This document shows, piece after piece, positions 16,072-23,574 of a stretch of 42,139 bases of DNA. The notes under the pieces are model-generated. The model ran no database searches and had not been told where the DNA came from. It was given only the letters and a program-made list of their open reading frames with translations. The position numbers were made by a program, and so were the translations under genes. Within the stretch, counting starts at the first letter, position 1, and every line of letters begins with the position of its first letter. The stretch is from a bacterium. Lineage in GTDB: Bacteria > Actinomycetota > Acidimicrobiia > Acidimicrobiales > Bin134. The DNA is taken from assembly GCA_028819295.1 (NCBI GenBank), contig JAPPMA010000086.1:25380-67518 (forward strand). The letters run 5' to 3'.

Positions 16072-16143
16072 CCCTACCCCATTTCGATTCGGGTGCCGCG
16101 GCCCTCCCCCAGCATTCCCCCTACCCCATCTCGATTCGGGCTC
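16072..16143. repeat. Direct repeat (period 47) duplicating the LON-domain gene 3' end
   Basis: The segment ctaccccat(t/c)tcgattcggg occurs at about 16074-16093 and 16121-16140 with one mismatch. On the minus strand both copies read RIEMG followed by TAG; the higher-coordinate copy is the true gene end and the other lies just past the stop. Confidence 0.9.
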
Positions 16144-16765
16144 GGATCACCTCTTCGGCGCCAGCCAGGAGATCAGCCAACAGGCTCAGGCGGAGGGCCG
16201 CGTTGTCAGCGGTGAGCAGCTGCTGTCGGTCGAGTGGTCCCAGCGGGGAAAGGGCCGAGAGCTGCCACACCGCGGCCAGGGGATCATCGGATATCTCGAA
16301 CTCGGCGGGAGGTCCGGGTGCGCCCAATTCTGACTGCAATGCCAGCACCCGGCGCCATGTGGCAGCCACCGCAGGCAGCTTGTCGGCAATTTTCGCCCCG
16401 TCGTCGTCTCCGTTGGCGGCATCGGGCCAGTCTTGGACCTCGGCCCGGGGATAGGGATCGTCTTGGAGCCAACGGGAAACCCGGATTCGGCGGGTACCGC
16501 CGGCGACCAGGCCCCACCGGCCGTCGGGAAACTCCTGGGCGTCGATGATCGTGGCCGCGGTCCCTGCGTCGGTGCGGATGTCGCCGCCGCCCACCTCGCT
16601 GCCCCGCTCGATGAGCACTACTCCGAATTCGCGGGATCCGTCCAGACAGTCCCTGGTCATCTGCCGGTAGCGAGGCTCGAACACGTGGATTGGCACAACC
16701 ATCTCGGGCATCAACACCATCCCCAGCGGGAACATGGCCATCGTGTTCGCCTCGGTCACGGTCAC
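16121..16765 (-). CDS. LON N-terminal substrate-binding domain protein
   Basis: 214 residues consisting of a stand-alone LON substrate-binding domain, without ATPase or protease domains. The core pattern is MFPLGMVLMPEMVVPIHVFEPRYRQM, then FGVVLIERGSEVGG, GTAATI and GRWGLVAGGTRRIRV. GTG 16765 is the start used; the second GTG, or ATG 16741 (MAMFPLG), are alternatives. Such short proteins are widespread and their role is not settled; substrate recognition is presumed. It lies 25 bp downstream of the PBP4-like gene. Its 3' end and stop are duplicated. Confidence 0.85.
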   Translation of the reverse strand: MTVTEANTMAMFPLGMVLMPEMVVPIHVFEPRYRQMTRDCLDGSREFGVVLIERGSEVGGGDIRTDAGTAATIIDAQEFPDGRWGLVAGGTRRIRVSRWLQDDPYPRAEVQDWPDAANGDDDGAKIADKLPAVAATWRRVLALQSELGAPGPPAEFEISDDPLAAVWQLSALSPLGPLDRQQLLTADNAALRLSLLADLLAGAEEVIRARIEMG

Positions 16766-16790
16766 TGAGCCACGGCGCCGTCGAATCCGG

Positions 16791-18302
16791 TCAGCCGTTT
16801 CGGATCGGTTGGAGGTCGATGTCGTCTAGGCTCGGTTTCGCGGCCAGCGTGGCCAAGTGGCGCACGATCTGCTCTTCCAGCTCTCGGACGGCCCGGTTGT
16901 CGTCTGCTCCGGGCTGGTTGGCCATGAAGGCAAACGTCACCTCCTGGCCCAGGCCGATGTCGATGTAGCCCATCATTGCCGTGGCTCTTGACGTTCCGCC
17001 CGAGAACGCAGTGATCCGCCCCGGATCCGCGACGCCGGCGAACCGGTCCCGGAGCGGGCCGGCTTCAGCCGCGGTCGGGAGCAGCTCGTGGAACAGCGGG
17101 CTGAACTCCACGCTGTCGAGCAGCGAGGTGAACACCGGGCAGGTGGCAATGTTGGCCGGGTCGATCCCCGAGCCGTCGAATCGGAGCAGCTGGAGTTGGT
17201 CGGCGTCGATTCCCGCGCCGTCAAGCGTGTCCTCCACTGCCTGGACTCCAGCGCTGGTGCTGCCGGCGCCCGATGAGGCCAGACCGACTTCTTTGAGCAG
17301 CAGCTCGGTGGTTTCGACGTCCAGGTTGGCGAGGATCTGCTTGTAGAGATCCGAGAGCGGCGCCGACTCGATCAACGCCATCACGTAGACCTCTTCGTCG
17401 TCGGGCACCGGTTCGGAGCGGGGGCTGCGGCGGATGACCACGTCGCGGGCTTCGAGCATGTCGTCGAACAGCGCGGCCGCGTAAAACGGCGGATCCTCTG
17501 CTGCGAGATAGGCGTTCGCCTCATCTTGCTCGCTTGTTGCGCCAGCCTCATCGTCTGTCTGCTCGGATTCCGGGATGGGGAACTGCACCCAGCCGTCGTC
17601 GAATTGCAGGGCCAGCAGGGTGCCGATGTTCTCGGAGTCGACGATGCTCTCCGGCCACGACGGGACGTAGCGGAGGTCGTCATAGCGGGTGGCGTCGCCC
17701 ACCACCGCACCGGTCACCAGGGTCAAACCGTTGTCCACCAGCACCTGGGCCAGGTCTTCGATGGGGGTGTGAAGCCGGTTTCGGCCCTCGGTCAGCGTCG
17801 CCAGGAATCCCTCGGTGAACAGCAGCGGATCGCCCCCGCCGACCAGGTAGATGTCGCCGTTCACCACCCCACCCTCCATCGGAACGGTGGATTGCACCGA
17901 GGTGGTGAACGTGTGGTCGGGGCCGAGCACCTGATGGGCAGCGGCCAAGGTGAGCAGCACCAGGCTGTCGGAGGGCGCCACCTGGATGTTGGCGCCGCTC
18001 TCATAAAACGGGAGATTTCGGCCGTCGAGGGTGAGAGAGAGGCAGGCAGCCGAGGGTGCGGTTGCCATCAGGCCGTCGAGGGTGGTGAAGAAGTCGGGCT
18101 CGGTCAGCGACGGAGTCAGCAGTTCCCGCAAGCGAAGGGTGGAGATGAGGGGTGTGCCGACCCCGGGCGGAACCGTGTCGTCGGCCGCCACTTCGCCGAA
18201 GTTCTCGTGCAGCCGGTCGCTCAGATAGTTGGATCCGAGAAGCGCCCCGAGGGCGACCGCCAACAGCACAAGGGGCATCACAATTCGCCGCACTGCGGTC
18301 AT
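16791..18302 (-). CDS. PBP4-like (peptidase S13) protein with degenerate catalytic motifs
   Basis: 503 residues with an N-terminal membrane anchor or signal (about 5-24). The S13 D-Ala-D-Ala carboxypeptidase fold is recognisable from LSLTLDGRNLPFYESGANIQVAPSDS, HQVLGPDHTFTTSV, GGVVNGDIYLVGGGDP, LPLSDL-like APLSDLYKQIL, RFDGSGID, and the closing FSGGTSRATAMMGYI. The three penicillin-binding motifs are not preserved by alignment: SxxK becomes D112..V115, SxN becomes L327-D-V329, and KTG becomes F433-S-G. It should therefore be inactive and may act as a cell-wall binding or scaffolding protein. An acidic insertion (about 246-265) is also seen. Alignments were made by eye. Confidence 0.82.
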   Translation of the reverse strand: MTAVRRIVMPLVLLAVALGALLGSNYLSDRLHENFGEVAADDTVPPGVGTPLISTLRLRELLTPSLTEPDFFTTLDGLMATAPSAACLSLTLDGRNLPFYESGANIQVAPSDSLVLLTLAAAHQVLGPDHTFTTSVQSTVPMEGGVVNGDIYLVGGGDPLLFTEGFLATLTEGRNRLHTPIEDLAQVLVDNGLTLVTGAVVGDATRYDDLRYVPSWPESIVDSENIGTLLALQFDDGWVQFPIPESEQTDDEAGATSEQDEANAYLAAEDPPFYAAALFDDMLEARDVVIRRSPRSEPVPDDEEVYVMALIESAPLSDLYKQILANLDVETTELLLKEVGLASSGAGSTSAGVQAVEDTLDGAGIDADQLQLLRFDGSGIDPANIATCPVFTSLLDSVEFSPLFHELLPTAAEAGPLRDRFAGVADPGRITAFSGGTSRATAMMGYIDIGLGQEVTFAFMANQPGADDNRAVRELEEQIVRHLATLAAKPSLDDIDLQPIRNG

Positions 18303-18424
18303 CCTACGCCCGCTGGCGCACTACCGAGCATCACGCAGCCCGCGAATCTCATGTAACTTCCCCAATTCCTCTAGGGTCACACCCGTGGCTGTTCTCATCG
18401 ACAGTCGTCCCTGATCAATTGGGA

Positions 18425-19186
18425 GTGCGAATAGTGCAAATAGTGTTTGCGATCGTTGTGGGACTTGCCCTCACCCAGCTGGCCAATCTGGCCACCACCG
18501 TCTACCTGCACCGCGATCTGGCCCACAGGGCCGTGAAGCTGCATCCCGCGCTCCGCAGCTCCTTCAAGGTGTTCTTGTGGGCGGCGACCGGCATCTCCGC
18601 CCGCCAGTGGGCCGCGGTCCACCGCAAGCACCATGCGTTCACCGACACCCCCGAAGATCCCCACTCCCCGGCCCGGCTGGGCTGGCTGCGGGTGCAGCTC
18701 ACCAACGCGGCCCTCTACCGGCGCTCGGCCCGCGACCCCCACACCACCGAGCGCTACGCCAAGGACATTCCAGTGACCGTGCCCGACCGGTTGCTGCTCA
18801 ACCGCGGCATCATCGGATTGGCTTTGGGGGTCGCCATCTTGGTGTGGTGGCTGGGCTGGATTCCCGGCGCGGTGGCCGCCGCAGTCCACACCGTGGGCTA
18901 CATCGGCTTGGGGGGCTCGGTGAACGGGGTGGCCCACACGTTCGGGCGCCGCCCGTTCGACAACAGCGCCACCAACGTAACCTGGCTGGCCTGGCTGACC
19001 TGCGGCGAGGGCTACCACAACAACCACCACGCCGCCCCGACTTCAGCCCGCTTCGCCCGCCGCTGGCACCAATTCGACCTGGGCTGGTGGTTCATCAGCG
19101 CAGCCAGCCGACTGGGTTTGGCCAAGGTCCGCCACGCCGATGTGGATGCTCTGGCCGCCCGTTCCTCCACTTCAGTACCGGTTTAG
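18425..19186 (+). CDS. Acyl-CoA/fatty acid desaturase (delta-9 type)
   Basis: Membrane di-iron desaturase that introduces a cis double bond into acyl chains. About 253 residues from GTG 18425; GTG 18434 has a better-placed GGGAG upstream and is equally possible. All three histidine boxes are present: HRDLAH (29-34), HRKHH (66-70) and HNNHH (198-202), with hydrophobic spans between. QWAAVHRKHHAFTDTPEDPHSP is the usual box-2 context. The protein is compact compared with eukaryotic desaturases. Its start is divergent from the PBP4-like gene, with about 120 bp between them. Confidence 0.92.
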   Translation: MRIVQIVFAIVVGLALTQLANLATTVYLHRDLAHRAVKLHPALRSSFKVFLWAATGISARQWAAVHRKHHAFTDTPEDPHSPARLGWLRVQLTNAALYRRSARDPHTTERYAKDIPVTVPDRLLLNRGIIGLALGVAILVWWLGWIPGAVAAAVHTVGYIGLGGSVNGVAHTFGRRPFDNSATNVTWLAWLTCGEGYHNNHHAAPTSARFARRWHQFDLGWWFISAASRLGLAKVRHADVDALAARSSTSVPV

Positions 19187-19199
19187 GCCCGGTTTAGGC
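19178..19199. repeat. 11-bp tandem repeat over the desaturase stop codon
   Basis: ccggtttaggc followed by the same 11 bases starting at 19189. The first copy contains the TAG stop of the desaturase gene. Confidence 0.8.
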
Positions 19200-19276
19200 C
19201 CGTATTTCTTCTTCTGGCCGACGAGCCGCCTGGAAATGGCAAATGAACCGTTCGCGGGTGCCCGACCGCGGGTAGC

Positions 19277-20467
19277 GTGCGGAGAGTGAGCAGGTATGGG
19301 GCCGCTTTGTCCGAGCATCCTGACTCGGCTGACGCCGCCGGCGAGGTGATCGGCGAGATCCTCGAAGCGGTGGGACCCTCCCCAGACTTGGCCGTGCTGT
19401 TCACGTCGGCCTCCCACCGCGACGCGGTCAGCGAGATCGCCGATGCCGTCCATCAGGCGCTGGCCCCGTCGGCCCTCATCGGCGCCACCGCGGTGTCGGT
19501 GATCGGTGGCCCCCTGGAGGTGGAGGAGCGTCCGGCTGTGTCCCTTTGGGCCGCGGCCCGGTGCCCGGCTCGACCGGTGCGACTTGAAGCCGTCCGCGGC
19601 CCCGACGGCTGGGCGGTGGGCGGGATTCCCGACGACGCCGAGGGAACACTGCTGGTGATCCCCGACCCGTTCACGTTCCCCAGTGATGCCCTGCTGAAGG
19701 CGGGACCGGCCATGCCTGCCTCCGAGCGCGGTGCCGCCGCGGACGACAGTGATGCCCTGCTGAAGGCGGGACCGGCCATGACGGTGGTGGGAGGGTTGGC
19801 CTCGGCCGCCGGCCGGCCGGGAGGCAACCGCCTGGTATTGGGCCGCCAGGTGTTCGACGACGGGGCGGTGGGCGTCATCCTTGATCCCGAGGTCGAGGTC
19901 CGCACCGTTGTCTCTCAGGGTTGCCGTCCCATCGGCCAGCCGTTCACCGTGACCAAATCCGAGGACAACATCGTGTCTGAGATGGGGGGCCGCCCGGCAG
20001 TGGAGCGATTGCGCGAGATCCTCTTGGGCTTGGACGAGGCCGACCGGGCCCTGGTGTCGAAGGGTCTTCATATCGGCGTCGTCATCGACGAGCACAAGTC
20101 GGAGTTCCACCGGGGCGACTTCTTGATCCGGGGGCTGGTCGGGGCCGACGAGCAGACCGGCGCGTTGGCGGTGGGCGATGCGGTCCAAGTGGGCACCACC
20201 GTTCAGTTCCAAGTGCGGGATGCCGCTACCGCCGACGAAGACCTGCGAGAGCTGATGGCCGATGCCTCAGCAGGGTCGGCTCTGGTGTTCACCTGCAACG
20301 GCCGGGGAACTCACCTATTCGAAGGCCCCAATCACGACGCCGCCGTGGTCCACGACGCCCTGGAGAGAGCGCCGGTGGCCGGAATGTTCTGCGCCGGCGA
20401 GCTCGGGCCAATCGGAGGCCACAATTTCCTTCACGGCTTCACCGCCTCGGTGGTTCTGTTCCCGTGA
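19277..20467 (+). CDS. FIST-domain sensory protein (FIST_N plus FIST_C)
   Basis: 396 residues from GTG 19277, or GTG 19286. FIST domains are proposed small-ligand sensory modules in signal transduction. N-terminal half: AVLFTSASHRDAVSEIADAVHQALAPSALIGATAVSVIGG. C-terminal half: RGLVGADEQTGALAVGDAVQVGTTVQFQVRDA and LVFTCNGRGTHLFEGPNHDA, ending with GELGPIGGHNFLHGFTASVVLF. The block before VVGGLASA carries an in-frame 22-residue duplication (SDALLKAGPAM twice) that related proteins should lack. No kinase or cyclase domain is fused. It sits 24 bp upstream of transketolase. Confidence 0.88.
   Translation: MRRVSRYGAALSEHPDSADAAGEVIGEILEAVGPSPDLAVLFTSASHRDAVSEIADAVHQALAPSALIGATAVSVIGGPLEVEERPAVSLWAAARCPARPVRLEAVRGPDGWAVGGIPDDAEGTLLVIPDPFTFPSDALLKAGPAMPASERGAAADDSDALLKAGPAMTVVGGLASAAGRPGGNRLVLGRQVFDDGAVGVILDPEVEVRTVVSQGCRPIGQPFTVTKSEDNIVSEMGGRPAVERLREILLGLDEADRALVSKGLHIGVVIDEHKSEFHRGDFLIRGLVGADEQTGALAVGDAVQVGTTVQFQVRDAATADEDLRELMADASAGSALVFTCNGRGTHLFEGPNHDAAVVHDALERAPVAGMFCAGELGPIGGHNFLHGFTASVVLFP
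19681..19780. repeat. 34-bp direct repeat (period 66) inside the FIST gene
   Basis: A 34-bp segment at 19681-19714 recurs exactly at 19747-19780. It is in frame and duplicates SDALLKAGPAM plus an 11-residue linker. Confidence 0.95.
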
Positions 20468-20475
20468 CTAGTTGA

Positions 20476-20489
20476 AAGGATCGATCCTT
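20476..20489. promoter_or_regulatory. 14-bp perfect palindrome over the tkt ribosome-binding site
   Basis: aaggatcgatcctt is a perfect palindrome ending 2 bases before the tkt ATG and containing the likely ribosome site AAGGA. As RNA it could form a 5-bp AAGGA/TCCTT stem with a TCGA loop that hides the site; as DNA it could be an operator. The palindrome is directly visible; function is inferred. Confidence 0.5.
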
Positions 20490-20491
20490 CT

Positions 20492-22474
20492 ATGCCTGCG
20501 TTCCCCGCCGCTCTTGAGGCCCAAGGCATCAGCGTGATTCGCGGCCTCGCCATGGATGCCCCCCACCAAGCCCGCTCCGGGCACCAGGGCACGGCCATGG
20601 CCATGGCGCCGTTGGCCCATGTGCTTTGGACCCGCATCATGCGCTACGACGCCGACGACCCGGCCTGGCCCGATCGGGACCGGTTCGTGCTCAGCGCCGG
20701 CCATGCCTCCATCCTGCTCTACTCGATGCTCCACCTCACCGGCCAGGGACTGACCCTTGACGATCTGCGAGATTTCCGCCAGTGGGGAAGCCGCACCCCC
20801 GGACATCCCGAGGCAGGCCACACCGCGGGCGTGGAGGTAACCACTGGGCCGCTGGGCCAGGGGATGGCCAACGCGGTGGGGATGGCGGTGGCCGAGCGCT
20901 GGCTGCGCCACCGCTTTGGCCGCGATGTCTGCGACCACCGGGTGTTCGCCCTGTGCAGCGACGGCGACCTCTCCGAGGGGATCAGCCATGAGTCCGCATC
21001 GCTGGCCGGACATCAGCGCTTAGGCCGTCTGGTCTGCTTGTACGACGACAACCGGATCACCATCGACGGGCCAACCCACTTGTCTTTGTCCGACAACGCG
21101 GCCCAGCGGTTCGAGGCCTGCGGCTGGCATGTGGTGGAGCTGGGGGAGGCAGCCGAGGATCTCGATGCCCTTGAGTCAGGCATCAGGGCGGCAATGGCGG
21201 TCGACGATGCTCCGTCGATGGTCATCATCCGCAGCCATGTGGCCTATCCCTCTCCGGGCCAGACCGACAATCATGAGGCCCACGGCTACTCGCTGTTCGA
21301 CGAGGAGATCGCGGCCACCAAGACGGTGATGGGGTTGCCGGCCGACGAGTCCTTCCATGTGCCCGATGCCGTCCTCGGCGCCTACCGGGCTGCCGGACGC
21401 CAAGGCGCTGCGGAGCGGTCGGCCTGGCAGCAGCGGGTGGAGGCTCTCGGTCCTTTGCGCTCGGAGTATGAGGCCTGCTTGTCGGGTAGGGGCCTGCCGG
21501 GCTGGGAGAACAAGCTGCCGTCGTGGCCGGCCGGAGAGTCGGTCGCCACCCGCAAGGCCAGCTCCGCCTGCCTCAACGCCATGGCCGATGTGGTTCCCGG
21601 CCTGGTGGCGGGCGGGGCCGACCTCACCGGCAACACCGGCACCAGCCTCGCCGACGCCGACCCGCTCGGCCCGGTTCATCCGTCGGGCCGCCAGCTCTAC
21701 TTCGGCATTCGGGAGCATGCCATGGGTGCGGTGCTGAACGGTGCGGCTCTGCACGGTGGACTGCTGCCGGTGGGCGGCACCTTCCTGGTGTTCAGCGACT
21801 ACATGCGGCCCGCGGTCCGCTTGGCCGCGCTGTCGGGGGCCCACAGCATCTTCGTGTGGAGCCACGATTCCGTGGGGGTCGGCGAGGACGGCCCCACCCA
21901 CCAGCCGATCGAGCACGTCATGTCGCTGCGGGCCATACCCGGCCTGCGGGTGTTCCGCCCGGCCGACGGCAACGAGGTGGCCCAGGCATGGCGGCTGGCT
22001 GTCGACTCAGACGGCCCCAGCGCCATGATCCTGACCCGCCAGAACGTGCCCACCCTGGAGGGAACCGCGACGGCCGACGGGGTGGCCCGAGGGGCCTACC
22101 CCTTGGTGGACTGCCTTGACCCCGACGTGATCCTGGTGGGCACCGGCAGCGAGGTGTCGGTTTGCGTGGACGCTGCCGACGCGCTCGGCGAGCAGGGCAT
22201 CGCGGTCCGAGTGGTGTCCATGCCCTGCTGGGAGATGTTCGCCGCCCAAGACCCGGACTACCAGGCCAGTGTTCTGGTGCCGGGAGTGCCCAAGCTGTCG
22301 GTGGAGGCAGGGGTGACGCTGGGCTGGGAGCGGTGGGTGGACCGGACGGTGGGCATCGACCGGTTCGGGGCCTCGGCGCCGGGCTCGGTGGTGTTGGACA
22401 AGCTGGGCATGAACCCGGCCAACGTCGCCGCCGAGGCCGCGGCGCTGATCAACAGTGAGGGGAAACGACCATGA
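20492..22474 (+). CDS. tkt: Transketolase
   Basis: Thiamine-diphosphate enzyme of the pentose phosphate pathway, transferring two-carbon units between sugar phosphates. 660 residues, full length. N-terminal domain: GLAMDAPHQARSGHQGTAMAMAP, LSAGHASILLYSMLHLTG and GPLGQGMANAVGMAVAE; the ThDP/Mg loop is LCSDGDLSEGISHESASLAGHQRLGRLVCLYDDNRITIDG. Pyrimidine domain: YFGIREHAMGAVLNGAALHGG, and the phosphate loop HDSVGVGEDGPTHQPIEH. It overlaps the transaldolase gene by 4 bp, so the two enzymes of the non-oxidative branch are co-translated. Confidence 0.96.
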   Translation: MPAFPAALEAQGISVIRGLAMDAPHQARSGHQGTAMAMAPLAHVLWTRIMRYDADDPAWPDRDRFVLSAGHASILLYSMLHLTGQGLTLDDLRDFRQWGSRTPGHPEAGHTAGVEVTTGPLGQGMANAVGMAVAERWLRHRFGRDVCDHRVFALCSDGDLSEGISHESASLAGHQRLGRLVCLYDDNRITIDGPTHLSLSDNAAQRFEACGWHVVELGEAAEDLDALESGIRAAMAVDDAPSMVIIRSHVAYPSPGQTDNHEAHGYSLFDEEIAATKTVMGLPADESFHVPDAVLGAYRAAGRQGAAERSAWQQRVEALGPLRSEYEACLSGRGLPGWENKLPSWPAGESVATRKASSACLNAMADVVPGLVAGGADLTGNTGTSLADADPLGPVHPSGRQLYFGIREHAMGAVLNGAALHGGLLPVGGTFLVFSDYMRPAVRLAALSGAHSIFVWSHDSVGVGEDGPTHQPIEHVMSLRAIPGLRVFRPADGNEVAQAWRLAVDSDGPSAMILTRQNVPTLEGTATADGVARGAYPLVDCLDPDVILVGTGSEVSVCVDAADALGEQGIAVRVVSMPCWEMFAAQDPDYQASVLVPGVPKLSVEAGVTLGWERWVDRTVGIDRFGASAPGSVVLDKLGMNPANVAAEAAALINSEGKRP

Positions 22475-23574
22475 GCAGTCTCCACGACTTGTATCGCCAT
22501 CACGGACAGAGTCCGTGGCTCGACAACCTGCGCCGGGAGTGGATCAACAACGGGGAGCTGGCCCGCTGGGTGGAGCGGGGGGTGAGGGGCCTCACCTCCA
22601 ACCCCAGCATCTTCCAGAAGGCCATGACCTCGGGCAGCGAGTACGACGAGCAGTTCGCCGGGCTGCTGGCCGGCGGCATGAGCGTGGCCGACGCCTACTG
22701 GGAACTCGTGCTCACCGATATCGTCGGCGCCCTCGACGTGCTCGCCCCCGTACACGAGGCCAGCGACGGCATCGACGGCTTTGTCTCGGTGGAGGTCGAT
22801 CCCAAGCTGGCTCGGGATACCGAGAACACCCTGGCCGCGGCTCGGGCGCTCAATCAACGCGTCGACCGCCCCAACCTCTATGTGAAGATCCCCGGCACCG
22901 CCGAGGGCCTGGCTGCCATCCAAGCCATGACCGCCGAGGGCCGAAGCGTCAATGTGACCCTTCTGTTCTCGTTGTCCCGCTACGCCGAGGTCATCGAGGC
23001 CTACCTGTGCGGCTTGGAGGCCTGCGAGGGCGACCTCTCGTCGGTGTCCGGGGTGGCGTCGTTCTTCATCAGCCGCACCGACACCGAGGTGGATCGGCGA
23101 TTAGAAGCCATCGGCACCCCGGAGGCGCTGGCGTTGCGGGGTCAAACGGCGGTGGCCCAGGGCCAGGTGGCCTACAAGCTGTTCACCCAGAAGTTCGCCG
23201 GACCCCGCTGGGAGGCCCTGGCTGCTCGGGGCGCCCGTGTGCAAAGGCCGCTGTGGGCTTCCACTTCCACCAAGAATCCGGCTTATCCTGACACCCTCTA
23301 TGTCGATCAGCTCATCGGGCCCAACACCGTGAACACGCTGCCCGACGCCACTTTGGAGGCGTTCGCCGACCACGGAACGCTGGCCCGCACCGTGGACGCC
23401 GACCCCGGCGCCGCCCAGGCCGTTCTGGATAGAGTCACCGACGTCGGCGTCGACCTGGAAGCCGTGGCCGGCCGGCTGGAGGATGAGGGGGTGTCGGCCT
23501 TCGTGAAGTCGTTCGACGACCTGCTGGAAAGCCTGGCCGCCACTGCCGACCGGTTGACGGAAGGCGCTCGGTGA
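22471..23574 (+). CDS. tal: Transaldolase
   Basis: Schiff-base enzyme transferring a dihydroxyacetone unit in the pentose phosphate pathway. 367 residues, the actinobacterial long type. LVERGVRGLTSNPSIFQKAM is the N-terminal signature (here WVERG), DGFVSVEVDP follows, and NLYVKIPGT holds the likely catalytic Lys. Later blocks are NVTLLFSLSRYAEVIEAYLCGLE, VASFFISRTDTEVDRRL and KNPAYPDTLYVDQLIGPNTVNTLPDATLEAFADHG. It is coupled to tkt (ATGA) upstream and fbiC (GTGA) downstream. Confidence 0.96.
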   Translation: MSSLHDLYRHHGQSPWLDNLRREWINNGELARWVERGVRGLTSNPSIFQKAMTSGSEYDEQFAGLLAGGMSVADAYWELVLTDIVGALDVLAPVHEASDGIDGFVSVEVDPKLARDTENTLAAARALNQRVDRPNLYVKIPGTAEGLAAIQAMTAEGRSVNVTLLFSLSRYAEVIEAYLCGLEACEGDLSSVSGVASFFISRTDTEVDRRLEAIGTPEALALRGQTAVAQGQVAYKLFTQKFAGPRWEALAARGARVQRPLWASTSTKNPAYPDTLYVDQLIGPNTVNTLPDATLEAFADHGTLARTVDADPGAAQAVLDRVTDVGVDLEAVAGRLEDEGVSAFVKSFDDLLESLAATADRLTEGAR

